64,000 nucleotides of DNA, taken from the NCBI GenBank assembly GCA_024701455.1, contig JABXYP010000001.1, forward strand, positions 438,001 through 502,000, given 5' to 3'. The notes under the pieces were generated by a model. It saw only the letters and a list, made by a program, of their open reading frames with translations. It was not told the origin of the DNA and did no database searches. Positions 7,710-16,206 of the stretch are shown in pieces. Position 1 is the stretch's first letter. Each line of letters opens with the position of its first letter. The DNA comes from Bacillus sp. A301a_S52. GTDB taxonomy: Bacteria > Bacillota > Bacilli > Bacillales > Salisediminibacteriaceae. Position numbers and translations under genes: made by a program.

Positions 7710-8789
7710 GTGACTAAAGTCTTTAAATTGTTACTGGCATTAGCTCTCGTTTTACCAGTTATCTCATTTGGTTCTCCTGCCTCGCAAGCTGCTTCAAACC
7801 AGCCAACTTCTAACGGACCACAAGGCTATGCGTCAATGAATGGAGGCACAACCGGTGGTGGAGGTGGCCGTGTCGAATATGCAAGCACCGGAGCGCAAAT
7901 TCAGCAATTAATAGATAACCGCAGCCGAAGTAATAATCCTGATGAACCATTAACGATTTATGTAAACGGAACGATTACACAAGGAAATTCCCCACAGTCC
8001 CTTATTGATGTTAAAAATCACCGTGGAAAAGCTCATGAAATTAAAAACATCTCTATTATCGGTGTAGGGACAAATGGAGAGTTTGATGGCATTGGGATAA
8101 GACTATCAAACGCCCATAATATCATTATCCAAAATGTGGCGATTCATCATGTGCGAGAGGGAGAAGGCACGGCTATTGAAGTGACAGATGACAGTAAAAA
8201 CGTGTGGATCGATCACAACGAGTTTTATAGTGAATTTCCAGGTAATGGCGACTCAGATTATTACGATGGTCTCGTAGACATAAAAAGAAACGCTGAATAT
8301 ATCACGGTTTCTTGGAATAAGTTTGAGAATCATTGGAAAACGATGCTCGTCGGTCATACTGATAATGCATCATTAGCGCCAGATAAAATTACGTACCATC
8401 ACAATTATTTTAATAATCTTAATTCACGTGTCCCGCTTATTCGATACGCTGATGTCCACATGTTCAATAACTATTTTAAAGACATTAATGATACAGCGAT
8501 TAACAGTCGTGTAGGGGCTCGTGTCTTTGTAGAAAACAACTACTTTGACAACGTAGGATCAGGACAAGCTGACCCAACGACTGGTTTTATTAAAGGGCCT
8601 GTTGGTTGGTTCTATGGAAGTCCGAGTACTGGGTATTGGAATTTACGTGGAAATGTATTTGTCAATACACCGAATAGTCATTTAAGCTCTACAACAAATT
8701 TTACACCACCATATAGTTACCAAGTCCAATCAGCTACTCAAGCTAAGTCATCTGTTGAACAACATTCTGGAGTAGGTGTTATCAACTAA
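7710..8789 (+). CDS. pel: Secreted pectate lyase, polysaccharide lyase family 1
   Basis: 359 residues from GTG 7710 (another GTG lies at 7701; AAAGGGTGA fits 7710 better). A signal peptide covers about the first 28 residues, ending SPASQA. The parallel beta-helix pectate lyase domain follows, with the calcium-site region VWIDHNEF..DYYDGLVDIKR and the catalytic-arginine segment SRVPLIRYADVHMFNNYF. The enzyme should cleave polygalacturonate by beta-elimination outside the cell. It is close in length to the alkaline pectate lyases of alkaliphilic Bacillus. No pectin-uptake genes adjoin it. Confidence 0.92.
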   Translation: MTKVFKLLLALALVLPVISFGSPASQAASNQPTSNGPQGYASMNGGTTGGGGGRVEYASTGAQIQQLIDNRSRSNNPDEPLTIYVNGTITQGNSPQSLIDVKNHRGKAHEIKNISIIGVGTNGEFDGIGIRLSNAHNIIIQNVAIHHVREGEGTAIEVTDDSKNVWIDHNEFYSEFPGNGDSDYYDGLVDIKRNAEYITVSWNKFENHWKTMLVGHTDNASLAPDKITYHHNYFNNLNSRVPLIRYADVHMFNNYFKDINDTAINSRVGARVFVENNYFDNVGSGQADPTTGFIKGPVGWFYGSPSTGYWNLRGNVFVNTPNSHLSSTTNFTPPYSYQVQSATQAKSSVEQHSGVGVIN

Positions 8790-8815
8790 TATACTTTGAT
8801 GACATCATACACATA

Positions 8816-8844
8816 TTGTCTATTGATTAAAAGTCATTTATTAT
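8816..8844 (+). promoter_or_regulatory. Sigma-A-type promoter of the erm leader
   Basis: TTGTCT (8816-8821) and TATTAT (8839-8844) are separated by 17 bases; the leader-peptide ribosome site begins 30 bases further on. Confidence 0.55.
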
Positions 8845-8887
8845 GCTAAGCTAAGACTATCTTACAAAAGAACGGAGGCTCCAATTC

Positions 8888-8929
8888 ATGTTATTTTGCA
8901 GACTTAGATTCCAAACTTTAAACCGCTAA
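8888..8929 (+). CDS. erm leader peptide, 13 residues (MLFCRLRFQTLNR)
   Basis: ATG nine bases after GGAGG (8874-8878), ending TAA. The peptide closely resembles the ErmD/ErmJ/ErmK leader MTHSMRLRFPTLNQ, sharing the RLRF-TLN core. The RLR (+x+) motif is the known macrolide-dependent ribosome arrest sequence. It lies upstream of the erm gene on the same strand, in front of several terminator-like hairpins, so it should be the drug-sensing element of an attenuator. Confidence 0.85.
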   Translation: MLFCRLRFQTLNR

Positions 8930-9062
8930 TTGAATAGCGTTTGAAGGCTCTGTCTGTGTGCAGAGTAAAAGGAAGTAGTCTGCCTTTTTATACATTAGTA
9001 TAAACATGTTTTGTGTGCCATTACTATCATCGACCTTTAGTTCTCGTTAGAGGTTATATGCT

Positions 9063-9104
9063 ATAAACGGAGGAGACGTCTTGTCATCCTCCGTTTATTT
9101 TTTT
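9063..9104 (+). terminator. Leader terminator of the erm attenuator
   Basis: ATAAACGGAGGA (9063-9074) pairs perfectly with TCCTCCGTTTAT (9087-9098), followed by a run of T. Confidence 0.85.
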
Positions 9105-9325
9105 CGTCTGGAAAATCGAGTCAAAGAAGTCGCGCAAAAAAGGTTTTTTCTGACGGGGTTTTTTAGAAAAACGCTTTTAAAGCGGTAAGTGGCATTCAAA
9201 ACTTAGAGCCCAGTACACCATGTTTTAGGGAAAGGCTCATTTTAATGTTGACTAAGAGGGCGTCCACGTAGAGTATACGAGGTTTTTTCATACATTTTTC
9301 TAGCTTTTCGTTACTTCCATTTACT

Positions 9326-9354
9326 AAAATCACAGGCAGATTGCCTGTGATTTT
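9326..9354 (+). terminator. Second terminator-like hairpin directly before erm
   Basis: AAAATCACAGGCA pairs perfectly with TGCCTGTGATTTT around a 3-base loop, followed by TTAATTATTT and then GGAGG of erm. It could act as a terminator or hide nothing, since the ribosome site is outside the stem. Confidence 0.65.
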
Positions 9355-9377
9355 AATTATTTGGAGGCGTGTAGAGT

Positions 9378-10226
9378 ATGAGAAAACACAATAAACGAAA
9401 CAGAAAGGTACGAAAATGCATTGAAGGTCCCAATTTTTCTGGCCAACATTTTATGCACCATAAGCCGACGATACGTGAATTAATTCAACTTGCGTCTATT
9501 GGTTCTGAAGATACAGTCGTAGACATAGGTGCAGGTAAAGGCGCTTTAACATTTCCTTTGAGTGATAGAGGTTGCCAAGTGTTAGCGGTGGAATATGATA
9601 AGGCACTTGCCACATATTTAAAGGAAAAAGCTAAGTGTTATAACAATATTCACGTTTTTCATCAAAATATCTTAGGAGTTCCTCTTCCTAAACGACCGTT
9701 TAAAGTGGTTGCCAATATCCCTTATGCTATTACAACGGAGATTATGAAGAAGCTCCTCTGTGACTCGGCGTCAATGCTTCAGAATGGGGTTATTGTTATG
9801 GAATATGGTGCGGCCAAAAGGTTCACAAGCTTCCCGCAGAAAAATCCTGACATTATCTTGTGGCGTATGTGGTTTGATTTAAAGATTATAAAGCGTCTTC
9901 CAGCAAGTTATTTTTCGCCTCCTCCGAGTGTGTCATCAGCTGTTTTAAAAATACGAAGAAAAACGACACCACTCATTTCTTATAAAAATGGCCAACATTT
10001 TCATGCTTTAGTCAGCTATGCACTCGCCTATCCGATACAACCGTTGTCACGGGCACTTAGCGGCATCTTTACCCCACGTCAAGTAACACATCTTGTAAAA
10101 ACATTGAACGTGAGCCGTGAAACAAGTATTAATCAATTGCGTGAAGAACAGTGGAAGACCGTGTTTGAGACGATGAGCAAGCATGTTGACCGTCGTTATT
10201 GGCCGTCGGCGAAAAAGAAGCGATAG
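9378..10226 (+). CDS. erm: 23S rRNA adenine N6-methyltransferase (macrolide-lincosamide-streptogramin resistance)
   Basis: 282 residues. Motif X is GQHF (22-25), the SAM-binding motif I VVDIGAGKGALT is at 47-58, and the catalytic motif IV NIPY is at 113-116, all as in Erm enzymes that methylate A2058 of 23S rRNA. The long basic N-terminus and C-terminus and the RLR leader peptide place it with the Erm(D)/Erm(34) group of Bacillus. Start ATG follows GGAGG at 9363-9367. Its stop is 2 bases from that of the convergent acetyltransferase gene. There is no transposase beside it, so it is probably an intrinsic chromosomal gene rather than a recent import (inference). Confidence 0.95.
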   Translation: MRKHNKRNRKVRKCIEGPNFSGQHFMHHKPTIRELIQLASIGSEDTVVDIGAGKGALTFPLSDRGCQVLAVEYDKALATYLKEKAKCYNNIHVFHQNILGVPLPKRPFKVVANIPYAITTEIMKKLLCDSASMLQNGVIVMEYGAAKRFTSFPQKNPDIILWRMWFDLKIIKRLPASYFSPPPSVSSAVLKIRRKTTPLISYKNGQHFHALVSYALAYPIQPLSRALSGIFTPRQVTHLVKTLNVSRETSINQLREEQWKTVFETMSKHVDRRYWPSAKKKR

Positions 10227-10228
10227 TG

Positions 10229-10999
10229 TTAGACTTCAGTCCCATGAGTAGAAAGATCTTCTAGGAAGCCCTCGAATTTGTTAACGCTCATCATACGGTG
10301 TGTTTGAAATGTGCCATTATAAAATATTGCAAAGGTTGTCCATGGGGAAGGGGCATGTTGTGCATCATCCAAAGTCTGTAGTTCAAAACTGTGAAAGGGA
10401 ATACCCTTAGCCAACGTAACGGCTTCTAAGTCAGATATTAATCCGCTTGCGAAAGGACACTGGGCAGTGTAAAAAATATCAATACCATGTTCTTTTACAG
10501 GAAGCGGTTTGTTGGTTTTAAATGTGGGTTGGACACCACGTTCATGAAATTTGTGTGCGTATAGCTGGAAGTAAGGGGCAACTTTATCAACGACATTAAA
10601 GCCCATATGTTTCAAAAAGCGTGGGTCACTTAAGAAGGGAAATTTCTTCGATCCAGCTATATGGACGATACCATCCATTCCCCGTGAGATAGCATCTTCT
10701 TTGCATCTGTCTAACAAATGGGTAGCGTGGCCGTCCCCTTGGTGGCGGCCAGACACCCATAGACAATTAATAAACATATAATTAGGAGCGTGGATAGGTG
10801 CCCAGGCTGCTTCTGCCGGTAAATATTCAATAAAAACCTTTGCCCTGTCATCTAGTCGGTAGAAAACGAGTCCTTCCTTCATACGGTCACTGAGCCATGC
10901 TTTTTTTGCGTCGATAGCAGCTGAATACTGCTTAGCACCAAGCGCACAGCAAATATGCAGGTCGTTTAAATCTGTTTCTGAAATGTGAATAAATGTCAT
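10229..10999 (-). CDS. GNAT acetyltransferase with YoaP-like C-terminal domain
   Basis: 256 residues from an ATG after CAGGAGGAGAAG. The N-terminal half is a GNAT fold (FINCLWVSGRHQGDGHATHLL is the acetyl-CoA-binding strand/loop). The C-terminal part (DIFYTAQCPFASGLISDLE..) is a thioredoxin-like YoaP domain with a single Cys in the CPFA motif. B. subtilis YoaP has the same architecture; its substrate is not known. The gene faces erm tail-to-tail and is divergent from the AraC/GyrI regulator. Confidence 0.85.
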   Translation of the reverse strand: MTFIHISETDLNDLHICCALGAKQYSAAIDAKKAWLSDRMKEGLVFYRLDDRAKVFIEYLPAEAAWAPIHAPNYMFINCLWVSGRHQGDGHATHLLDRCKEDAISRGMDGIVHIAGSKKFPFLSDPRFLKHMGFNVVDKVAPYFQLYAHKFHERGVQPTFKTNKPLPVKEHGIDIFYTAQCPFASGLISDLEAVTLAKGIPFHSFELQTLDDAQHAPSPWTTFAIFYNGTFQTHRMMSVNKFEGFLEDLSTHGTEV

Positions 11000-11156
11000 C
11001 TTCTCCTCCTGAAAAGTATGTGCCATGTTAATGTTCATTTTAAACGGTCATGAGTAAGAAGTATATATAGAGGTGAAGCCGACATTAATGTGCACCAAAA
11101 GTCGGTTGATGAGTGAAAATGGATGGTAATCTCAAAGAGAAAGGAGGAGCAAGGAG

Positions 11157-12041
11157 ATGGAATCGCTTGATAAAATGAATGAGGCTATGGCCTATATTGA
11201 GGAACATTTAACCGAGATGATTAATTTTAAAGAGGTGGCGAGAATTGCTTGCTGTTCTGAGTATCACTTCAAGCGAATGTTTTCATTTCTCGCAGGGGTA
11301 ACGCTATCTGAGTACATTCGTCGCAGACGTCTCACAATGGCTGCTTTGACATTGAGGGAGACATCGTTACGCGTTATTGATGTGGCAATGATGTATGGCT
11401 ATCAATCACCTGATGCATTTGCAAGAGCGTTCCAAGCGGTTCACGATGTGACGCCTTCAGATGTGAGAACAGGTGATCATTCTCTAAAAGCTTTCCCTAA
11501 AATGACATTTCAACTGACGATAAAAGGAGGGAATGAGATGAACTATCGTTTAGAAGCAAAAGAACCTTTTCGACTTGTAGGAGTAAAGCAACGGGTGTCC
11601 CTTATTTACCGTGGAGAGAATCGAGAAATAGCTTCATTATGGAAGACGTTATCTGAGGAAGCAGCGTTGGAAATTAAACAACTGTCTAATACGACGCCTT
11701 CAGGGTTATTAAGTGTCTGTACCAATTTTTCTGAAGGAAGAGAAGATGGTGGCACATTGGATTATTATATTGCCGCTGCGACTACAAAGGCGGCTCCTGA
11801 TCACTTGTCAGTTTTAGAAGTTCCAGCATTGACGTGGGCGATATTTGAAGTGGAAGCACCTTATCCGGAAGCACTGCAAGAAACATGGGGACAAATATAT
11901 TCGGAATGGTTTCCGACTTCATTATATGAAGCGGCAGAAGGACCGGAAATACTTTGGCATGCAGAAGAAGAGAAGGAGGACGTTTCAACGCACAAAAGTG
12001 CTATATGGATTCCAGTACAAAAACAGCGGGATTTAAAGTAG
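11157..12041 (+). CDS. AraC-family regulator with GyrI-like effector domain
   Basis: 294 residues: two AraC helix-turn-helix units in about the first 107 residues (signature [24 protein letters not shown]), then a GyrI-like ligand-binding domain ([16 protein letters not shown] to WIPVQ). This is the Rob/BmrR-like pattern of regulators that answer small aromatic or cationic compounds. The ATG follows GGAGGAGCAAGGAG. It is a single gene ended by a strong terminator; its target may be the divergent acetyltransferase (inference). Confidence 0.9.
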   Translation: MESLDKMNEAMAYIEEHLTEMINFKEVARIACCSEYHFKRMFSFLAGVTLSEYIRRRRLTMAALTLRETSLRVIDVAMMYGYQSPDAFARAFQAVHDVTPSDVRTGDHSLKAFPKMTFQLTIKGGNEMNYRLEAKEPFRLVGVKQRVSLIYRGENREIASLWKTLSEEAALEIKQLSNTTPSGLLSVCTNFSEGREDGGTLDYYIAAATTKAAPDHLSVLEVPALTWAIFEVEAPYPEALQETWGQIYSEWFPTSLYEAAEGPEILWHAEEEKEDVSTHKSAIWIPVQKQRDLK

Positions 12042-12056
12042 ATATCCTCACATATC

Positions 12057-12105
12057 AATAAAAAAGGAGGCATTTTCATTTAGGTGAGAATGCTTCTTTT
12101 TTATT
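12057..12105 (+). terminator. Intrinsic terminator after the AraC/GyrI regulator
   Basis: AATAAAAAAGGAGGCATT pairs (with G-U pairs) with AATGCTTCTTTTTTATT. Confidence 0.8.
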
Positions 12106-12179
12106 AGGAGATCTCATGATTAGTCAAATAGAGAGAAGAGTCATTAATGCAAAAAACATCTAAGTAGGCTATAATTATC

Positions 12180-12198
12180 GATAATGAGAATCGTTATC
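12180..12198 (+). promoter_or_regulatory. Fur box upstream of btr
   Basis: GATAATGAGAATCGTTATC matches the Fur consensus GATAATGATAATCATTATC at 17 of 19 positions. It lies about 50 bases upstream of the btr start. Confidence 0.85.
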
Positions 12199-12246
12199 AA
12201 TAGATATAATGATAACTTTCTATAGGGAAAAGGAGTTGATGAATAG

Positions 12247-13866
12247 ATGACGAGCGAACATGCCCACCATAAAGCTCCTACTAATTGGGAGTGCTTTATT
12301 TATAAATTGTTAGATGTGGAGGTCATTCAAACGACTAAGGAATCATCGAAACTGTCCAACACATTTGAACTTCTTATTGTTAAGAGTGGAAAGGCACGCC
12401 TTACTATAGATCAAGAAAGCTTTTTGCTATTTAAAGAAGAGGTGTGTATCATTCATCCATCTCAAGTTTACAGCCTGAAAGCAAAAAATAAACCATTTGA
12501 GTTTCTTGTAATAACATTTGATTGTTTTATAGATATGAATGATGGCAATCGACCATTTGTGAGATTACAAGATAAAAAAAGCGATAGATTCCCATTAAAA
12601 GGAAGGTATACCTTAAGTGATACCTCTTCCGTGATGGAGCTAGGAAAGCGACTTTTTCACATGAGGGAAAGCGACGGTAATATAGATTTATTTCAGCAAA
12701 GAATACTATTCGAAAAATTGTTGCACGTGATTATTCACCATATAAAAAAATCCGCACCAAAAGATACACTTAAAGCAATGGAAAAAAGCCGTTTGTATAT
12801 GGAGCATCATTTTCAAGAAAGTATGTCTATTGAACATCTTGCTTCTAAAATTGACGTTAGTCCAAAATATTTTTCGTCTTTATTTAAAAAAGAGTTTGGT
12901 ATTAGTGTCACGGAATATGTCACAAGACTAAGAATAAATAAGGCAAAATCATTGTTAGTTAAGGATATTAAAATACGGGATGTTGCCAATGAAGTCGGCT
13001 ATAATGATGAATACTATTTGAGCCGCAAATTTAAACAATTAGTCGGGATGTCACCTTCTGCTTATCGAGAGAGACGGACAAAAAAAATAGCCGCCTATGA
13101 TTTTTTCTCAGTTGGTCACCTGCTAGCATTAAATATCTATCCGTTTGCTGCCCCAATTCACCCTAAGTGGACGTCGTACTATTTTCATCACTATCGCAAG
13201 GACATCCCCATTCATTTAAGTGCTTTCCAAGTAAATAAAGATTGGCAAGCGAATATTGCCCTTTTAGAAAAGCATTCACCTGATGTGATTCTTGCTAAAG
13301 ATGGTATTAATTCTGAGGAAAAAGACAATTTAGCAACAATTGCACCAGTTATTTATTATCCTCAATCCGTTAATTGGCGTAAACAGTTTCAAATAATTGC
13401 ATCCATTTTGGATGAAGAGATAGAAGCGCAAACGTGGTTAAAACATTACGATGAAAAAGTCGCTTATACGAGACAGCAATTGAAAAAGACCCGAGAACGA
13501 GAAACAGTTTTACCCTTACGATTCCATAGGGGTGCTCTCTATTTTGACAATAGTCGGACGATTGAAGATGTCCTTTGTGGTGATCTGCAAATCTCTTTAT
13601 GCTCGTGTGAAAAGTCATTCAAGCGGAATGATACTGTATCTGTAGAGGATATTATCAATTTAAATCCAGATCATATTCTTTTGAATGTCTGTCAAGAAAC
13701 GAAGACGCTTGAAAGTTGGGAAAGTCTGCAGCAATCATCGTTATGGCACGATATTAGAGCCGTAAGAAACCATTCTATTCACTTCATTTCCTCTGATCCT
13801 TGGAGAGAATATTCAGCTAGTGCCCATGGACGGGTATTGAATGAAGTATTAGCCATACTCGGTTAA
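12247..13866 (+). CDS. btr: Btr-like AraC-family regulator fused to a siderophore-binding domain
   Basis: 539 residues in three parts: a cupin-like N-terminal sensor (to about 150), an AraC double helix-turn-helix (about 175-280, ending VGMSPSAYRERR), and a periplasmic-binding-protein-like C-terminal domain (about 285-539) similar in style to FeuA. B. subtilis Btr has this layout and activates feuABC when it binds ferri-bacillibactin. The Fur box upstream and feuABC downstream fit the same role. Start ATG follows AAAAGGAGTTGATGAATAG. Confidence 0.92.
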   Translation: MTSEHAHHKAPTNWECFIYKLLDVEVIQTTKESSKLSNTFELLIVKSGKARLTIDQESFLLFKEEVCIIHPSQVYSLKAKNKPFEFLVITFDCFIDMNDGNRPFVRLQDKKSDRFPLKGRYTLSDTSSVMELGKRLFHMRESDGNIDLFQQRILFEKLLHVIIHHIKKSAPKDTLKAMEKSRLYMEHHFQESMSIEHLASKIDVSPKYFSSLFKKEFGISVTEYVTRLRINKAKSLLVKDIKIRDVANEVGYNDEYYLSRKFKQLVGMSPSAYRERRTKKIAAYDFFSVGHLLALNIYPFAAPIHPKWTSYYFHHYRKDIPIHLSAFQVNKDWQANIALLEKHSPDVILAKDGINSEEKDNLATIAPVIYYPQSVNWRKQFQIIASILDEEIEAQTWLKHYDEKVAYTRQQLKKTRERETVLPLRFHRGALYFDNSRTIEDVLCGDLQISLCSCEKSFKRNDTVSVEDIINLNPDHILLNVCQETKTLESWESLQQSSLWHDIRAVRNHSIHFISSDPWREYSASAHGRVLNEVLAILG

Positions 13867-13889
13867 ACTTGGTATCAACATGGGCCCTT

Positions 13890-13994
13890 GAAAATTCAGC
13901 GATCATCCCTTTATAATCAGCAACGCGCCTTGAAAAATCAGCAACTCCCTTTAATTTTTCAGCAATCAAACTTAGATTTTCAGCAACATCCACC
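13890..13994 (+). repeat. Five tandem 21-bp imperfect repeats
   Basis: CAGC occurs at 13897, 13918, 13939, 13960 and 13981, exactly 21 bases apart. Each unit has the core (T/A)TCAGCAA flanked by A/T-rich DNA and a CCCTT-like end; example GAAAAATCAGCAACTCCC. It lies between btr and the Fur box of feuA. Two helical turns per unit would place all cores on one face of the DNA. Confidence 0.85.
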
Positions 13995-14088
13995 GATTTT
14001 AGCTAATAACAGGACAGGGTTATGGAAAATATCCATCTGTAAATTAGGAATTTGTCCATGTTAAATCTACAAAGGCTCATTTATAATT

Positions 14089-14107
14089 CTAATTGAGAAT
14101 CATTATC
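14089..14107 (+). promoter_or_regulatory. Fur box upstream of feuA
   Basis: CTAATTGAGAATCATTATC matches the Fur consensus well in its right half; it lies 35 bases upstream of the feuA start. Confidence 0.8.
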
Positions 14108-14141
14108 ACATATAGTTAACTCTAAAGGGAGAGATGAAAGA

Positions 14142-15155
14142 ATGTTTAAGAAGTTACTACCGCTCGTGCTAATGATGAGTGTTGTGTTAGCAGCTTGTGG
14201 CAATGAAGAAACAATGAATGAAGAAGGGGAAGCGGCAAGTCCGAATAATACAGAAGGAAATGCCGCTGAACAAAATAATGAGAATCATAGTGGCACAGAC
14301 GAAGCGGTTGAGGGAGAAGAAACGACCGTGACGTATCTCGGTGAAGATTATCGTGTAGTTGTACCGACAGACAAAATTGTTGCTGCTAGTCAGGAGGCCA
14401 TGGAAGATGCTGCTGTTTTAGGTATTAAGCCGATTGGTGCTGTGGCTCATGCGGGTGAATTCCCCGAGTATCTAGGGGACGCCATGTCAGAAGCGACTGA
14501 AATTGGTGACAAAATGCAGCCGAGTAATGAAACATTGCTTCAGTTAGAACCTGATGTGATTTTAGGGACATCGAAATTCCAACCTGAAGTGGTTGATAAT
14601 CTGAATTCAGTGGCACCGATGATTCCTATTTCTCATATTGCAACACATTGGAAAGAAAATTTACGTGTAGCAGCTGAAGTAGCTGGAAAGGCAGACGAGG
14701 CAGAAAGCATTATTGAAGAGTATGAAGCTGATGTGGCTGAGCTTTCTGAGAGTTTAGCAGAGTCGCTAGAAGATCAGCAGGTGATCATGGTAAGAATTAG
14801 AAGTGGGAACATTTTTGTGTACGGGGAAGATGTGTACTTTAACCCAGTGTTATATAGTGATTTAGGTTTAACTGTACCAGATGAAGTAACGGCAGCAGAA
14901 AGTCAAGAAATGATCACATTAGAAAAATTAGCTGAAATGAATCCAAATCATATTTATGTGCAATTTGAGGAAACAGAGAATGCTGATGCACCAGAAGCTT
15001 TGAACGATCTAGAAAACAATGATATTTGGAATAGCATTGAAGCTGTTAAAACCGATAACGTCTATGTCAATGCCATTGATCCGTTGGCGGCGGGAGGAAC
15101 AGCTTGGAGTAAAACGGAATTTCTAAATGTGGTGAAAGAGACGCTAGCTGAATAA
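14142..15155 (+). CDS. feuA: Ferri-siderophore-binding lipoprotein (FeuA-like)
   Basis: 337 residues. A lipoprotein signal with lipobox VLAAC (Cys19) is followed by an acidic, Asn-rich linker to about residue 60 and a class III (helical-backbone) periplasmic-binding domain. It should capture ferri-bacillibactin or a related catecholate outside the membrane and deliver it to the two permeases encoded next. The ATG follows AAAGGGAGAG. The Fur box and the Btr gene upstream indicate iron and ligand control. Confidence 0.92.
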   Translation: MFKKLLPLVLMMSVVLAACGNEETMNEEGEAASPNNTEGNAAEQNNENHSGTDEAVEGEETTVTYLGEDYRVVVPTDKIVAASQEAMEDAAVLGIKPIGAVAHAGEFPEYLGDAMSEATEIGDKMQPSNETLLQLEPDVILGTSKFQPEVVDNLNSVAPMIPISHIATHWKENLRVAAEVAGKADEAESIIEEYEADVAELSESLAESLEDQQVIMVRIRSGNIFVYGEDVYFNPVLYSDLGLTVPDEVTAAESQEMITLEKLAEMNPNHIYVQFEETENADAPEALNDLENNDIWNSIEAVKTDNVYVNAIDPLAAGGTAWSKTEFLNVVKETLAE

Positions 15156-15173
15156 GAGCTGAACGAGGTTATT

Positions 15174-16181
15174 ATGGGAGTTAAACGTCAGTTACGTTAT
15201 ATCATTCTTTTATCTTCACCTATCACAATCATCTTAGTAATGTTCTTATCTATCCTAAGTGGCTCAACGGTGATTCACCCCATTGATGTGATAGAGGCCT
15301 TTCTATTATTCGATAGCGACAATGTGACTCACACTATTATTATGACTTCTCGTATGCCTAGAGCAGTTGGGGCCATGTTAATTGGGGCATTGTTAGCTAT
15401 GTCCGGTGCCTTAATGCAGGGGATGACCAGGAATTATCTGGCCTCCCCTTCCATTATGGGGGTATCCGATGGGGCTGCCTTTGCCATAACATTGTCGGTT
15501 ATTTTCTTGCCCGCGTTAACGTCGCTTCAAATGGTTATGCTTTCATTAGTCGGGTCCGCCATAGGAACCGGCGTTGTGTTTGGCATTGCTTCTCTCGTCA
15601 GAAACGGACTTTCGCCAGTGAAAATGGCCATTATCGGCACAATTATTGGGACGTTTTTTAGCAGTGTTTCAGCGGCATTAGCTACGTACTTTCAAGTCTC
15701 GCAAACGATGAGCTTTTGGTACAATGCGAGAATCCATCAAATGAGTCCAGAATTGCTTTGGTTTACGATCCCATTTGCTGTAGCAGGTATTTTATTAGCA
15801 CTTGCTTTGGCAAATTCTGTGACGATCCTGTCATTAGGTGATGAAACAGCAGTAGGTCTTGGGCAACGAAAAGGTCTTATTAAAGCATTGACGATGCTTT
15901 CTGTCGTCATTATGACCGGTATCTCCGTCGCTTTAATAGGGAAAGTAGGCTTTGTAGGTTTAATTATTCCACACATTACCCGTTTTTTTACTGGGACAGA
16001 TTATAGGTGGGTGATTCCTTGTTCAGCCGTCATTGGCGGTATTTTTCTAACATTAAGTGATTCCTTAAGCTTGTATATCAATTATCCGTTTGAAACGCCT
16101 ATTGGGGTAGTGACAGCTATGATAGGGGTCCCATTCTTTCTCTATTTAATTAAAACGAGGGGAGTGGGGAGTCATCGCTAA
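15174..16181 (+). CDS. feuB: Iron-siderophore ABC permease (FecCD family, FeuB-like)
   Basis: 335 residues with about nine to ten membrane segments; FecCD hallmarks are RMPRAVGAMLIGALLAMSGA near the N-terminus and GKVGFVGLIIPHITRF in the coupling region. It begins 18 bases after feuA and ends 25 bases before feuC, so it is co-transcribed. With FeuC it should form the membrane channel for ferri-siderophore. Confidence 0.92.
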   Translation: MGVKRQLRYIILLSSPITIILVMFLSILSGSTVIHPIDVIEAFLLFDSDNVTHTIIMTSRMPRAVGAMLIGALLAMSGALMQGMTRNYLASPSIMGVSDGAAFAITLSVIFLPALTSLQMVMLSLVGSAIGTGVVFGIASLVRNGLSPVKMAIIGTIIGTFFSSVSAALATYFQVSQTMSFWYNARIHQMSPELLWFTIPFAVAGILLALALANSVTILSLGDETAVGLGQRKGLIKALTMLSVVIMTGISVALIGKVGFVGLIIPHITRFFTGTDYRWVIPCSAVIGGIFLTLSDSLSLYINYPFETPIGVVTAMIGVPFFLYLIKTRGVGSHR

Positions 16182-16206
16182 TAAGTTTATTAAGTTAAGG
16201 ACAGCT

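Larger units (their letters stand above)
8930..9354 (+). promoter_or_regulatory. erm leader region with serial terminator hairpins
   Basis: After the leader peptide come a hairpin CGCTA/TAGCG, then CTCTG..CAGAG, then AAAAGG..CCTTTTT (about 8969-8988, terminator-like). A perfect 12-bp terminator with a T-run follows at 9063-9104, and a perfect 13-bp hairpin at 9326-9354 lies just before the erm ribosome site. Transcription would normally stop here; arrest of a ribosome on the leader peptide should favour read-through, as known for ermK/ermD (inference for this copy). The stretch 9105-9325 holds no gene. Confidence 0.7.

Noticed and set aside
13890..13994. CRISPR array
   Set aside because: Units are 21 bp in total with a core of about 7 conserved bases; no repeat-spacer structure and no cas genes.
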